A stretch of DNA of 42,001 bases from Bacteroidetes bacterium QS_8_68_28 (lineage in GTDB: Bacteria > Bacteroidota > Rhodothermia > Rhodothermales > Salinibacteraceae), in the NCBI GenBank assembly GCA_003022485.1, contig PXTS01000032.1, positions 1 through 42,001 on the forward strand, in the 5' to 3' direction. The notes beneath the pieces are model-generated. The model was given only the letters and a program-made list of their open reading frames with translations. It was not told the DNA's origin and did not search any database. Every line of letters starts with the position of its first letter. The stretch's first letter is position 1. Below, piece by piece: positions 1 through 7,843 of this stretch. The position numbers were made by a program, and so were the translations under genes.

Positions 1-690
1 CGCATCCAGTCGCTCACGCAGGCGCGCCTCGACGAGCACGCAGCCCCGCTCTCGCCCGTGCGGTTGCGCACGCCGCGCCTCGACTCCCTCCGCGCCCGGT
101 TCGGCCGGCGGCAGGCGCGCCCAGGCGGGACAGACGCGCCGGCCAGCCCCCTTCCGCCCATCCGCACGCGCCGCGCGGTGCAGCGACTGGCGCGGGCCGC
201 CTTCACCGAGCGCTTCGCGGGGACGGACTGGGCCTACCTCGGCGCCAACGGACGCACCCTGCTCGACACGATGCAGACGCGCCGCTTGCGCGCACGCCTG
301 CAGGCGCTCTACGGCGACCCTACGCTAACTGTCGTGGACGCCGAATCGCTCGATGGACGCCCTGCGCCCCAGTATATCCAGTTTGCCTACTGGCTGGTCG
401 TCAATGACTCGATCCCGGCGAAGGTGGTGGACACCGGCGGGCCGTTCGACCGGGGACTCGTCTTCGCTGCTCCCGCGCGCTTCCGCAACCGGCTGCGTAC
501 ACTCCGCGAAGCCGTCCTCGCCCCGCTGGCCGAGACGGACCTGCGCGCCCGCTACGTGGATTACTACTTCGAGACGAGTACCGCGACGTGGTACCGCACC
601 GGCTTCGACGGGCAGCGTTTCTTTGCCCGCCCGGTGGAGCGCCGTGAGATAAGGGCCGGGCAGCGCCCCGTGCTGGAGCGTGACTCGTAA
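1..690 (+). CDS. Unknown protein, 5'-truncated by window edge
   Basis: The frame is open from base 1 to the TAA at 688-690, so the real start lies upstream; a GTG at 58 is the first internal candidate. About 229 residues are visible. The first 40 are Arg/Ala/Pro-rich and look like a linker or basic tail. The rest is a globular region with aromatic and acidic patches (WAYLG near residue 79, YIQFAYWLVVND, a YVDYYFETSTATWY segment), without any catalytic signature I recognise. No signal peptide or membrane segment is visible in this part. It ends just before lepB, which uses the same strand, so the two may be co-transcribed. I do not know its function. The coding call rests on the long open frame and on codon use like that of the neighbours. 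Confidence 0.6.
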   Translation, partial: RIQSLTQARLDEHAAPLSPVRLRTPRLDSLRARFGRRQARPGGTDAPASPLPPIRTRRAVQRLARAAFTERFAGTDWAYLGANGRTLLDTMQTRRLRARLQALYGDPTLTVVDAESLDGRPAPQYIQFAYWLVVNDSIPAKVVDTGGPFDRGLVFAAPARFRNRLRTLREAVLAPLAETDLRARYVDYYFETSTATWYRTGFDGQRFFARPVERREIRAGQRPVLERDS

Positions 691-832
691 CGGGGGGAAC
701 GGGGCTCGTAACGGGTACGCGGCGCAACGTCGGAAACGCCGGCGGCCCGTCTTCATTGGGTACACATTGTGCACGGCGAATGCCCGGCGGGACCGCGCGC
801 CGGCCGTCCTTTCATCGTTCCCTGCAGTTTCT

Positions 833-2023
833 TTGGCGCGCTCCTCCTCCACCGCCCAGCGTGCAAAACGACGGCGCGAGCGCCGGCAGACCCGCCAGTC
901 GCAGAGCGGCAGCGGGGCGAACGGGCGCGCCGGCGCAGGCCGCGAGTCGAAGCAGGCCCGCAAAGGCCAGCTTCGCCAGTGGATCGAGGCCGTCGTGCTG
1001 GCGCTGCTCATCATGCTGGTGGTGCGGACGTTCTTCATCGATCAGTTCCGCATCCCGTCCCCCTCGATGGAAAAGAGCCTGCTGGTGGGCGACTACCTCT
1101 TCGTCTCGAAGCTGCACTACGGCGCGCGCCTGCCGATGAGCCTGTGCGTGCCCTACACGCAGTGGTGCCTGCCGGGGGAGGTCTTCCCGTACGTGCGCCT
1201 CCCCGGCTTCGACGACGTGGACCGCCGCGACGAGATCGTCTTCAACTACCCGCCGGCGGAAGGCGGCATCGACCAGAAGGTCCACTACATCAAGCGCGTG
1301 ATGGGCCTGCCCGGCGAGACGCTGCGTGTCAAAGACAAGGTCGTCTATACCGGCACGGAGGGCAACCTCGAGCGCCACTCCCTCCTGCCGATGATGCAGC
1401 AGCTCTGGCGCGTGGAGAAAAACACGCCCGACGCACGCCTCTCCCCGGCGAAGCTGCGCGAGCTGGGCATCGACCCAAAGGAGGCCGTGCTGCCCACGCC
1501 CGACCCGGCGGTGGTGCGCGTGCAGGCCACCCCGGCCGCGGCCGACAGCATCCGCGGATGGAACTGGGTCGCGTCGGTGAAGCCGAGCATCACCGAGCAA
1601 AGCGGATCGTCGAGGCGGCAACGCTTCCAGCGCCTGCAACTCTTTCCCGAAGGGCGCAGCTACACGCGCGACAACTACGGTCCGGTCACGATCCCGAAGA
1701 AAGGCATGACCGTCGATCTCAACGAGAAGACGTGGCCGGTGTACCGTCGCGTCATCGACGAGTATGAAGAGCGCGCCGCGCGCGAGGTCCGTCCCGGCCG
1801 CTACGAAATCGGCGGGGAGGTCGTCAGCGAGTACACCTTTCGGGACGACTACTACTTCGTGATGGGCGACAACCGCGACGACTCCCAGGACAGCCGCTTC
1901 TGGGGCTTCGTCCCGATGGACCACATCGTGGGCAAGGCCGTGATGGTGTACTTCTCGTGGAACGACGAAGCCGACTGGATCGGCGCCCCGCGCTTCAGAC
2001 GCTTCTTTCACGTGGTGCAGTGA
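833..2023 (+). CDS. lepB: Signal peptidase I
   Basis: Membrane serine protease that removes signal peptides from exported proteins. A basic cytoplasmic tail is followed by one membrane segment (IEAVVLALLIMLVVRTFFI) and then the S26 motifs: the catalytic Ser in IPSPSMEKSLLVGDY and the catalytic Lys in HYIKRVMGLPGE. The closing box is MGDNRDDSQDSRFWGFV. Between the Lys box and the final box lie about 170 residues without a match to the short E. coli-type core, like the enlarged LepB of many Bacteroidota. An in-frame GTG at 680 would add 51 residues that read like non-coding DNA and would overlap the upstream gene. I prefer the TTG at 833, which gives MARSSSTAQRAKRRRE after a pyrimidine-rich leader. 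The function is secure; the start is inferred. Confidence 0.93.
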   Translation: MARSSSTAQRAKRRRERRQTRQSQSGSGANGRAGAGRESKQARKGQLRQWIEAVVLALLIMLVVRTFFIDQFRIPSPSMEKSLLVGDYLFVSKLHYGARLPMSLCVPYTQWCLPGEVFPYVRLPGFDDVDRRDEIVFNYPPAEGGIDQKVHYIKRVMGLPGETLRVKDKVVYTGTEGNLERHSLLPMMQQLWRVEKNTPDARLSPAKLRELGIDPKEAVLPTPDPAVVRVQATPAAADSIRGWNWVASVKPSITEQSGSSRRQRFQRLQLFPEGRSYTRDNYGPVTIPKKGMTVDLNEKTWPVYRRVIDEYEERAAREVRPGRYEIGGEVVSEYTFRDDYYFVMGDNRDDSQDSRFWGFVPMDHIVGKAVMVYFSWNDEADWIGAPRFRRFFHVVQ

Positions 2024-2043
2024 TCTTTCACGTGGTGCAGTGA
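2004..2043 (+). repeat. 20-bp perfect tandem duplication over the lepB stop codon
   Basis: Positions 2004-2023 and 2024-2043 are identical (tctttcacgtggtgcagtga). The first copy encodes the last residues and TGA of lepB, and the second lies directly behind it, so the gene has two in-frame stops 20 bp apart in sequence copies. It looks like a recent slippage or duplication event. Confidence 0.95.
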
Positions 2044-2149
2044 ATGCGCCCTTCCGAGCGCGAGGGCGGGAAGCTTCGAAGATTTGAAGGAGAGGAGACC
2101 ACGCTTCCTCAGACCTTCCTTCCACCTTCACAAGTCAACCCTTCACCAA

Positions 2150-3211
2150 TCAACGCCCCGCCCGGCGGTCGAAGGTGCGCTGCCACGGGGAACCGGCGGG
2201 CACGCTCATCGGGTCTGCGGGCAGGTCGAGGCGCTTCAGCACAGGGTAGCGCTTCTTGAACTCGAACGGCTTCGGCGCGCCCTCGGGGTTTTCGCCGAGA
2301 ACGAGCACAGGCGTACCCGGCTCGGTGATGTTCCCCTGCGCCGATTGCGGGCCGATGGGACCGTTGCTCGACTCCCACGGCTCGGCCCAGTTGTAGATCC
2401 AGCGCGCGTCGGCATCGACGAGGCGCACGCAGCCGTGACTGGTCGGGCCGCCGGTGGGCATCTCGTACTGATGCACGTGCATCCCGCGCCGGTGGTAGAA
2501 GTTGAAAACCCAGTACATCTCCCACTCCTCCCCCGGGGGGCTGAGCGTCGAGACGCGGTACTCCTGCTTCCAGTTAAAACTGAAGCGCCCGCTGGGCGTG
2601 GGATTCGCGTCCTCGCCAGTGTTGATGATGCCCCAGCGCGTGAGCTTGCCGTACTCGTAGGCCGCCCACGCCTGCACGCCCTTATGCATGATGAAGAGCT
2701 TCTTTAAGTCGCGCGCGCCGGGGTAGTAGCGCGGGTACGGGGAGTAGGCCCGGAAGTCGAGCCCGAACTTGGTGGGCACGACCAGCGTGTCGCCCATTTC
2801 GGAGTGCTCCAGAAGCTGGCGGTTCAAAAGCTGCACCAGCCGGGCGCGGTTCTTTCCGCGCTTGGCGTTGCCGTCGCCCAGCTTCTGGTAAAAGGCGTTG
2901 CGCGCCAGGACCGAGTTGCCACTGGGGTGCTCCAGCACGGCGTATTCGTAATACACCTCCGGCAGCGCGTCAAGGTTTTTCCCGCGCCGCTCCAGGATGG
3001 CCTCCACTGCCGTCTGGTCGATGAAACCGCCCCCGCCGGAGCGCGGAGCGTTATCGGCCGGGGGGTCGGCGGCGGGCGCGCTGGTGCCGTTCGGAGCGCT
3101 GGACTGCGCATGGGCCGGCGTTCCGGCGACGATCCCCAAGAGCGCGAAGAACGCCCCCAGCACGAGCCCGGCCCGGGCGCCCCGAAAACGAACGGCGAGC
3201 AGCGCGGTCAT
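2150..3211 (-). CDS. Secreted L,D-transpeptidase (YkuD domain)
   Basis: Predicted peptidoglycan cross-linking enzyme or wall-anchoring enzyme of the periplasm. The ATG at 3211 gives a clear signal peptide (hydrophobic stretch LVLGAFFALLGIVAG, cleavage after AHA, residue about 35). An Ala/Pro/Asn/Asp linker follows, then a helical region containing GDTLVVP, a LysM-like phrase, and then the YkuD core. The catalytic motif TSHGCVR contains Cys261, with the upstream histidines in GMHVHQYE. Length is 353 residues. The frame stays open upstream to 3412, but that extension is Arg/Lys-rich and would bury the signal peptide, so I reject it. The gene is convergent with lepB and stands apart from the potassium channel gene by 273 bp. 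The substrate cannot be told from the sequence. Confidence 0.88.
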   Translation of the reverse strand: MTALLAVRFRGARAGLVLGAFFALLGIVAGTPAHAQSSAPNGTSAPAADPPADNAPRSGGGGFIDQTAVEAILERRGKNLDALPEVYYEYAVLEHPSGNSVLARNAFYQKLGDGNAKRGKNRARLVQLLNRQLLEHSEMGDTLVVPTKFGLDFRAYSPYPRYYPGARDLKKLFIMHKGVQAWAAYEYGKLTRWGIINTGEDANPTPSGRFSFNWKQEYRVSTLSPPGEEWEMYWVFNFYHRRGMHVHQYEMPTGGPTSHGCVRLVDADARWIYNWAEPWESSNGPIGPQSAQGNITEPGTPVLVLGENPEGAPKPFEFKKRYPVLKRLDLPADPMSVPAGSPWQRTFDRRAGR

Positions 3212-3360
3212 GGAGAAGACGGCGTTTGGCGAAAGGACACGAAACGAAGCGCGCTTCCCCTGTTTGTGCCTCCCTTTGGCACGAACGGGGCGTTTCCCTG
3301 TTTCCAGAGCGGGCCGCCCCCCCACCGAAGCTTCACAGACGCTGCGCGCCCCTCTCGCGG

Positions 3361-3391
3361 GCGTTTCTTGCGAGCGTTTCTTGCAAGCGTT
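3361..3391. repeat. 13-bp tandem repeat, about 2.4 copies
   Basis: gcgtttcttgcga (3361-3373) is followed by gcgtttcttgcaa (3374-3386) and a partial third copy. It lies between the L,D-transpeptidase start and the channel gene end, in otherwise gene-free DNA. Confidence 0.8.
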
Positions 3392-3442
3392 GCTGCCCTT
3401 GCGTCCGGGCAAAAATGACGCCGCTGCGTTCCGCTCGGTTTG

Positions 3443-3474
3443 AAAAAGCGTCTGCTTCCGACCGTCGGGGAAGC
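3443..3474 (-). terminator. Possible Rho-independent terminator of the channel gene
   Basis: On the minus strand, GCTTCC (3474-3469) pairs with GGAAGC (3459-3454) around a 9-nt loop. A run of five T follows (3447-3443) after six intervening bases. It lies 11 bp past the stop codon of the channel gene. The gap between stem and T-run makes it only a moderate candidate. Confidence 0.4.
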
Positions 3475-3484
3475 GCGGAGGTCC

Positions 3485-4585
3485 TCAGGGCGTGCAGCCT
3501 TCTTCGTTGAGGCGGTGAATCATCTTGGGGTTGCCCAGGACGACGAGAACGTCGCCGGCCTGGATTTTCATGTGCGCCCGCGGGTTGAAGTTCATTTCGT
3601 CCTCGTCGGGCTCGATCACCGCCACGACGACCGCCTCGAACTGCTGGCGAAACTCGCTCTCTGCGAGGGTGCGCCCGGCCAGCGGAGCGCCCTCTCGGAC
3701 GTACACCTCATCCATTTGCAGTCCCAGCGCGCCGGTGTGCAGGATTTCTTCCATGAACTGGTCCACCTTCGGGCGCATGACCACCTGCGCCATCCGGTCG
3801 GCGCCGACCTCCAGCGGGGCGATGACCTTATCGGCCCCGGCGGTGAGAATCTTCGAGCGGTTGCGGTGATCGTTGGTGCGCGCCACGATGAAGAGGTCAT
3901 GGTTGGTCGCGTGCGTGACTTCACGGGCGGTGAGGGTGACGAAAACCGTCGTGGCATCCTCCGGGAGCGTGAGCAGAAGGCTGCGGGCGCGCTCCACCCC
4001 GGCGGCGCGCAGGCGCTCCTCGTCGCGCGCGTCTCCTTCGATGCAGGGCACCTGCTCCTCGCGCAGCGTCTCGATGTGCTCTTCGTTTTTCTCGACCACC
4101 ACGAAGGATTTGCCCGACCCTTGCAGGTCCTGCACGATGCGGCGCCCGATCCTCCCGTACCCGCAGATGATGAGGTGGTCCTCCATACGGTCGATCATGC
4201 GAGCAAGGCGGCGCTGGCGAAGGTTCTGATTGGTGATGAGAAACTGCGTGAGGCGCGTGGCGATGAAGGCGGCGATCCCGATCCCGCTGATCCCGATGAA
4301 AATCGTAAAGACGCGCCCGAGGGCGGAGAGCTGCTCCAGCTCGGTAAACCCAATGGTCGTGATCGTGATGAACGTCATGTAGAGGCCGTCGAACCAGTAC
4401 CAGCCTTCGATGAGGCTGTACCCGGCGGTGCCGATGGCACAAAGCCCCAGCAGCACGGCAAAGGCCAGCATGATCTCGCGCCGGGCCGAGGAGGTGCGCG
4501 CCAGGTAGCCCAGCAGCGAGCGTCGCAGCCCCAGGCGCTTCATCCAGAGCGGGAAGTGCTGGCGCATCGGAACGAGCAGAGGCAA
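3485..4585 (-). CDS. Two-TM potassium channel with RCK (TrkA-N/TrkA-C) domains
   Basis: Inner-membrane ion channel gated by a cytoplasmic nucleotide-binding ring. Order: a basic N-terminus, TM1 (residues about 39-59), pore helix and filter (about 62-82), TM2 (about 92-112), TrkA-N Rossmann domain with GYGRIG (142-147) and its DARDEERL motif, then a TrkA-C domain to residue 366. The filter reads TTIGFTE where classical K+ channels have TVGYGD, so the second filter glycine is a threonine; related TIGF/TVGF variants occur in RCK-linked bacterial channels. Ion selectivity is therefore inferred. It is the last gene of a minus-strand run with the 4607-5131 gene (21-bp gap) and xseB. The ATG at 4585 is used; a second Met at residue 7 is possible. 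Confidence 0.88.
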   Translation of the reverse strand: MPLLVPMRQHFPLWMKRLGLRRSLLGYLARTSSARREIMLAFAVLLGLCAIGTAGYSLIEGWYWFDGLYMTFITITTIGFTELEQLSALGRVFTIFIGISGIGIAAFIATRLTQFLITNQNLRQRRLARMIDRMEDHLIICGYGRIGRRIVQDLQGSGKSFVVVEKNEEHIETLREEQVPCIEGDARDEERLRAAGVERARSLLLTLPEDATTVFVTLTAREVTHATNHDLFIVARTNDHRNRSKILTAGADKVIAPLEVGADRMAQVVMRPKVDQFMEEILHTGALGLQMDEVYVREGAPLAGRTLAESEFRQQFEAVVVAVIEPDEDEMNFNPRAHMKIQAGDVLVVLGNPKMIHRLNEEGCTP

Positions 4586-4606
4586 GTCGAAGGCGGGTCC
4601 GTCCTC

Positions 4607-5131
4607 CTACGTGGCGGCCGGCGCCAGCGGGAACGCTTCGGCGTGCCAGCCCTGCTCGGCGGGATGCTCGAAGCGGCCTGCGCGCAGGTCCGCCAGCGTT
4701 TCGACGCTCAGGTCGAAGACAGGCGTGGCCCCGTCCACGGCCCCCGCCTCGGCTTTTCCGGCGAAGGCCGGACGCGAAACGCTCTGCACGTTCCCTCCCG
4801 CGTCGCGGTACAACACGTCGAGGCTCGAGGTCCAGCCCACGTCGGTTTCCTCGGCGAAGGATTCGAGCACATGCACCGAGGCGTCGATCCCACACCCGCT
4901 GACGCCCTCATTGGCTTCTTCGGCGGGGGCGCCGGGTCGGTGGGCGGCCAGAAGCACGAAGCGCCGGTCCCGCACCTCGGCGGCGCCCTCTACGGGCCGC
5001 CCGTGCGACTGCCAGCCCGCCAGGAAGTCCTCCAGGCGGCGCGTCAGCGTCTCTTTCTCGTCGTCGGTCAGCGGGCGGTCGGCGGCGTAGACCCAGAGGC
5101 GCGCCGACCCGGGCAAGTCGGGGAAGAGCAT
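4607..5131 (-). CDS. Conserved Bacteroidota small protein (often mislabelled ABC transporter ATPase)
   Basis: 174 residues with no signal peptide or membrane segment. The opening (LPGSARLWVYAADRPLTDDEKE), the central phrase SGCGIDASVHVLES and the closing ...GWHAEAF match, from memory, a family widespread in Bacteroidota. Its members carry the name ABC transporter ATPase in databases although no Walker A or ABC signature is present, and none is visible here. The biochemical role is unknown. The conserved Cys-Gly-Ile-Asp centre could be functional. The ATG at 5131 directly follows the conserved start of the family; the frame stays open upstream, but that part is Arg/Pro-rich low-complexity translation. 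It sits between xseB and the channel gene in one apparent transcription unit. Confidence 0.8.
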   Translation of the reverse strand: MLFPDLPGSARLWVYAADRPLTDDEKETLTRRLEDFLAGWQSHGRPVEGAAEVRDRRFVLLAAHRPGAPAEEANEGVSGCGIDASVHVLESFAEETDVGWTSSLDVLYRDAGGNVQSVSRPAFAGKAEAGAVDGATPVFDLSVETLADLRAGRFEHPAEQGWHAEAFPLAPAAT

Positions 5132-5205
5132 GAGAGTGCGGGGGCGTGGGAGTGCGGGGGCGCGTTGACGAACCGCCGTCCGCCGTCTGCGGTCCACCGT
5201 CCGCG
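5132..5205. repeat. Low-complexity G-rich block plus gccgtc-type repeat
   Basis: Directly before the ATG at 5131 the plus strand carries agtgcgggggcg twice (5135-5146 and 5151-5162), four bases apart. From 5171 to 5205 follows a repetitive stretch built from ccgccgtc and ccaccgtc blocks. The second part resembles, as its reverse complement, sequence at 33644-33698. This fills most of the 94-bp gap before xseB. Confidence 0.7.
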
Positions 5206-5225
5206 AAGACCCAGCGGGGCGACGC

Positions 5226-5468
5226 TCATTCGTCAATCGACAGGCGCTCGACGCGCAACTCGGCCTCGTCGAGGCGGCGCAGGCACTCGCGGGCCAGCGC
5301 GTTGCCTTCCTCGTAGGCGTCGAGGGCCTCTTCGAGGGCAGGCGGGTCTTCCCCATCGAGCCGCTCGACCAGCGCCTCCAGGCGCGCAAGCGCGTCGGCA
5401 AAGGTGAGGTCGTCAAAGGCGACCTCTTCGTCGCTCGTTTCGCTGCTGGGGGCCGATTCGTCGGGCAT
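5226..5468 (-). CDS. xseB: Exodeoxyribonuclease VII small subunit
   Basis: Non-catalytic helical subunit that assembles with XseA into exonuclease VII, a single-strand DNA nuclease used in repair. The 80-residue chain fits the family length and carries its core pattern: FADALARLEALVERLDGEDPPALEEALDAYEEGNALARECLRRLDEAELRVERL. It starts at ATG 5468 and has an acidic, Ser-rich N-terminal tail. The partner gene xseA is not in the window: the next gene upstream is divergent. It heads a minus-strand run with the small conserved protein and the channel, and a Bacteroidota-type promoter lies 34 bp upstream. Confidence 0.9.
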   Translation of the reverse strand: MPDESAPSSETSDEEVAFDDLTFADALARLEALVERLDGEDPPALEEALDAYEEGNALARECLRRLDEAELRVERLSIDE

Positions 5469-5501
5469 GGGCAGGGGGGCGCGGACGTGCAGACGGGATA
5501 A

Positions 5502-5532
5502 CAAAAGTAGGGAGCGCCCCGCTCGTGTGCAA
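5502..5532 (-). promoter_or_regulatory. Bacteroidota-type promoter for xseB run
   Basis: On the minus strand TTG (5532-5530), a 20-nt spacer and TACTTTTG (5509-5502) fit the known Bacteroidota consensus TTG-N19-TAnnTTTG, with the spacer one base longer. It lies 34 bp before the xseB start in AT-rich sequence that stands out from its surroundings. Confidence 0.65.
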
Positions 5533-5595
5533 CGGCAATGCCTGCCCCGGCGGAGACCGCGCGCGTAAAACCCCCGCGAAAAGTGGCCTGCCCCG

Positions 5596-5624
5596 TTGGC
5601 AGGGCGCCTCGCGGGACCTATTAT
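5596..5624 (+). promoter_or_regulatory. Sigma-70-like promoter for the SDR gene
   Basis: TTGGCA (5596-5601), 17-bp spacer, TATTAT (5619-5624): five of six matches to each classical hexamer with ideal spacing, about 70 bp before the ATG at 5694. Predicted from sequence only. Confidence 0.55.
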
Positions 5625-5693
5625 GGGAAAGCCGCTCGCGCCCGAAATCGATTCCTCGCCACGCTTTTTTCTTCCGCGCTCTACGCGCTCCTC

Positions 5694-6482
5694 ATGAACC
5701 TTCACCTCGATGGCAAAGCGGCCCTCGTCACCGGCGCGAGCCGAGGCATCGGCAAGTACGTCGCGCTCCGACTGGCCGAGGAAGGCATGGACGTAGCCGT
5801 CTGCGCGCGCGGCCGGGACGACCTCGAAGCCACCGCCGCCGAGCTGGAGGACGTCGGCGCGGAGGTTGTCGCCCTCCCCCTCGACCTCACCGACGAGGGC
5901 ACCGCCGAGCGCTTCGTCGAAAAAGCCGCCGAGAAGCTGGGTCGCCTCGACGCGGTCGTCGGCAACGTGGGCGGGAACCGGCGCGGTCCTTTCGAGGAGC
6001 TCTCTGCGGAGGACTGGGACGACATCTTCGCGCTCAACTTTCGCTCGCACACGCGCACCGCCCGCGCGGCGATCCCGCACCTGCGCGCGGCGGCGTCGGA
6101 GACGGGTCACGCCTCGCTCATCTACACCTCGTCGATCTTCGGGCGCGAGCTGGGCGGGGCGGGCCTCTCGGCCTACAACACGACCAAGTCGGCGCTGATC
6201 AGCCTCGCGAAGGTGCAGGCGCAGGAACTGGCCGAGGACGGCATTTGCGTCAATACCGTCGCGCCCGGCTCGATTCGCTTCCCCGGCGGGTCGTGGGACC
6301 GGCGCGTCAAAGAGCAGCCCGACAAGATGGAGCAGTTCGTTGAGGAGAACCTGCCCCTCGGCCGCTTCGGCACGGCCGAGGAAGTGGCTGACCTCGTGGC
6401 GTTCCTGTCTTCGGAGCGGGCGAGCCTGCTGGTCGGCTCCTGCATCAACATCGACGGCGGGCAGAGCGCGTCGCTGATTTAA
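5694..6482 (+). CDS. Short-chain dehydrogenase/reductase (FabG-like)
   Basis: Cytoplasmic NAD(P)-dependent oxidoreductase of 262 residues, the usual SDR length. The cofactor motif TGASRGIG is at residues about 14-21. The structural motif reads GNVGGN instead of NNAG. The catalytic Ser lies in YTSSIFG and the pair Tyr/Lys in SAYNTTKSA. The C-terminus has the FabG-type ending GSCINIDGGQSASLI. The modified NNAG motif suggests a branch other than the housekeeping fatty-acid ketoreductase; the substrate is unknown. The ATG at 5694 was chosen because the Rossmann strand begins eight residues later; the frame is open further upstream but passes through the promoter. It is a single gene, divergent from xseB and convergent with moeA. 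Confidence 0.88.
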   Translation: MNLHLDGKAALVTGASRGIGKYVALRLAEEGMDVAVCARGRDDLEATAAELEDVGAEVVALPLDLTDEGTAERFVEKAAEKLGRLDAVVGNVGGNRRGPFEELSAEDWDDIFALNFRSHTRTARAAIPHLRAAASETGHASLIYTSSIFGRELGGAGLSAYNTTKSALISLAKVQAQELAEDGICVNTVAPGSIRFPGGSWDRRVKEQPDKMEQFVEENLPLGRFGTAEEVADLVAFLSSERASLLVGSCINIDGGQSASLI

Positions 6483-6570
6483 CGCCCGGCCGCCGGCGGG
6501 CGTCTCACGTCACCGCGCGCCGCGCTCGCGGTTCCTCTCTCGCACGGCCTCCAGCAGTCCGACAACCCTC

Positions 6571-7806
6571 TCACCCCTCCAGCCACTCGACCTGAACGCG
6601 CCGGCCGGCGGCGGGGTCTTCGAGCCCTTCAGGAAGGTGAATCAGGCAGTTGGCTGCCGTCATCGAAGAATAGACGTGGGACCCCTGCGCGCCGGTGGAA
6701 CGCACGGTGAGGCGGCCTTCCTCGTCGAGCTCGGCGATGCCGCGCGCAAAGTAGTGCAGGTCAGCCCGCGAGCGCATGGCCTCGGTGAGCGTGGCCGCAT
6801 GGAGCGGGCGCTGAACGCGGCGGCGGCCCCGCATCTTCGCCAACGCGGGCCGGGCGTACTGCTCGAAGCAGACGGCAGACGAAACGGGATTGCCCGGTAG
6901 ACCGAAGACGAGCGTGTCGCTGCCCGATTCGTCTTCCAGCGTGCCGAAGCCGAGGGGCCTGCCGGGACGCTGGCGCACTTTCCAGAAGCACCATTCCATG
7001 CCCATCTCTTCCACCACGTCTCGCACGAAGTCATACTCTCCCATCGACATCCCGCCGGAGATGAGGAGCACATCGGCTTCGTCGAGTGCGTCTCTGAAGT
7101 GCCGGCGCACGGCGGCACGCTCGTCGGCAATGGCGAGGGGCGCGAGCGCCCGCGCCCCGGCGTGGCGGGCCTGCGCGGCCAGCGCCGGGCCGTTGGCGTC
7201 GCGAATCTGGCCCGGTCCCGGCTGGGCGTGAACGGGCACCAGTTCGTCGCCGGTGGACAGCGGAGCCACGCGCGGGCGGCACGCCACCTCCAGCTCGGGA
7301 TAGCCCAGCGACGCGGCCATGCCGACGACCGGCGGCGTGACGAGGGTGCCCGCTTCGACCATCGTCTGCCCTTCGCGCACATCCTCACCGGCCTCGCGGA
7401 CGTTCGCGTGCGGCTCGGGGGCGCGTTCGAAGCGCACCTTGCCGTTTTCGTCCATTTTCGTCCACTCGATGGGAGCCACGGCGTCGGCGCCGTCGGGCAC
7501 CGGGGCGCCAGTCATGATCTGTGCGACGGTTCCCGGCTCGACGGCGCGCTCGGGGGCGTGGCCGGCGGGCACCTCGAAGGCGCGCGGGAGCGTGATGGGC
7601 AGCTCCTCGCCCTCGAAGTCGGCGCGGCGCACAGCGAAGCCGTCCCTCGCGGAGTTGCGGAAGGGAGGAATGTCTTCCCTGCTGGTGATCGGCGCGGCGA
7701 GGGTGCGGCCCGCTGCTTCGTCGAAGGGAATTTTCTCGGTGCCGGTCGGGGCAGCCTCGGCAAGAACAATCTCGCGCGCTTCTTCGACGGAGATGTTTTT
7801 CTTCAT
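6571..7806 (-). CDS. moeA: Molybdopterin molybdotransferase
   Basis: Inserts molybdate into adenylylated molybdopterin, the last step of basic molybdenum cofactor synthesis. The 411-residue chain has the MoeA order: an N-terminal part with PPFRNSARDGFAV, then GTVAQIMTGAPVPDGADAV, then the MoeA/MogA-like domain with STGDEL, SGGMSMGEYDFV and LPGNPVSS, and a C-terminal beta domain. The ATG at 7806 follows a C/T-rich leader. An unknown gene begins 37 bp upstream and moaC further upstream on the same strand, so this is a small Moco cluster. Other Moco genes (moaA, moaD, moaE, mogA) are not in the window. Confidence 0.94.
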   Translation of the reverse strand: MKKNISVEEAREIVLAEAAPTGTEKIPFDEAAGRTLAAPITSREDIPPFRNSARDGFAVRRADFEGEELPITLPRAFEVPAGHAPERAVEPGTVAQIMTGAPVPDGADAVAPIEWTKMDENGKVRFERAPEPHANVREAGEDVREGQTMVEAGTLVTPPVVGMAASLGYPELEVACRPRVAPLSTGDELVPVHAQPGPGQIRDANGPALAAQARHAGARALAPLAIADERAAVRRHFRDALDEADVLLISGGMSMGEYDFVRDVVEEMGMEWCFWKVRQRPGRPLGFGTLEDESGSDTLVFGLPGNPVSSAVCFEQYARPALAKMRGRRRVQRPLHAATLTEAMRSRADLHYFARGIAELDEEGRLTVRSTGAQGSHVYSSMTAANCLIHLPEGLEDPAAGRRVQVEWLEG

Positions 7807-7843
7807 CGGAGTCGGGGGAAGGGGAAGCGCGTTGCCGGAAAAG

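Noticed and set aside
680-832. GTG start of lepB at 680
   Set aside because: The added 51 residues look like translated spacer and overlap the upstream gene. TTG 833 opens the basic tail seen in relatives. Not fully excluded.
3212-3412. N-terminal extension of the L,D-transpeptidase to 3412
   Set aside because: It is highly basic and would place the signal peptide in the interior. The ATG at 3211 begins a normal signal peptide.
3440-5407. Long plus-strand open frame (over 600 codons) across the channel and small-protein genes
   Set aside because: It is antisense to genes with clear motifs. The translation has no domain, and long antisense frames are expected at this GC content.
6483-6502. 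Terminator hairpin between the SDR gene and moeA
   Set aside because: cgcccg...cgggcg can pair, but the stretch is simply GC-rich and has no T-run on either side. Too weak to list.
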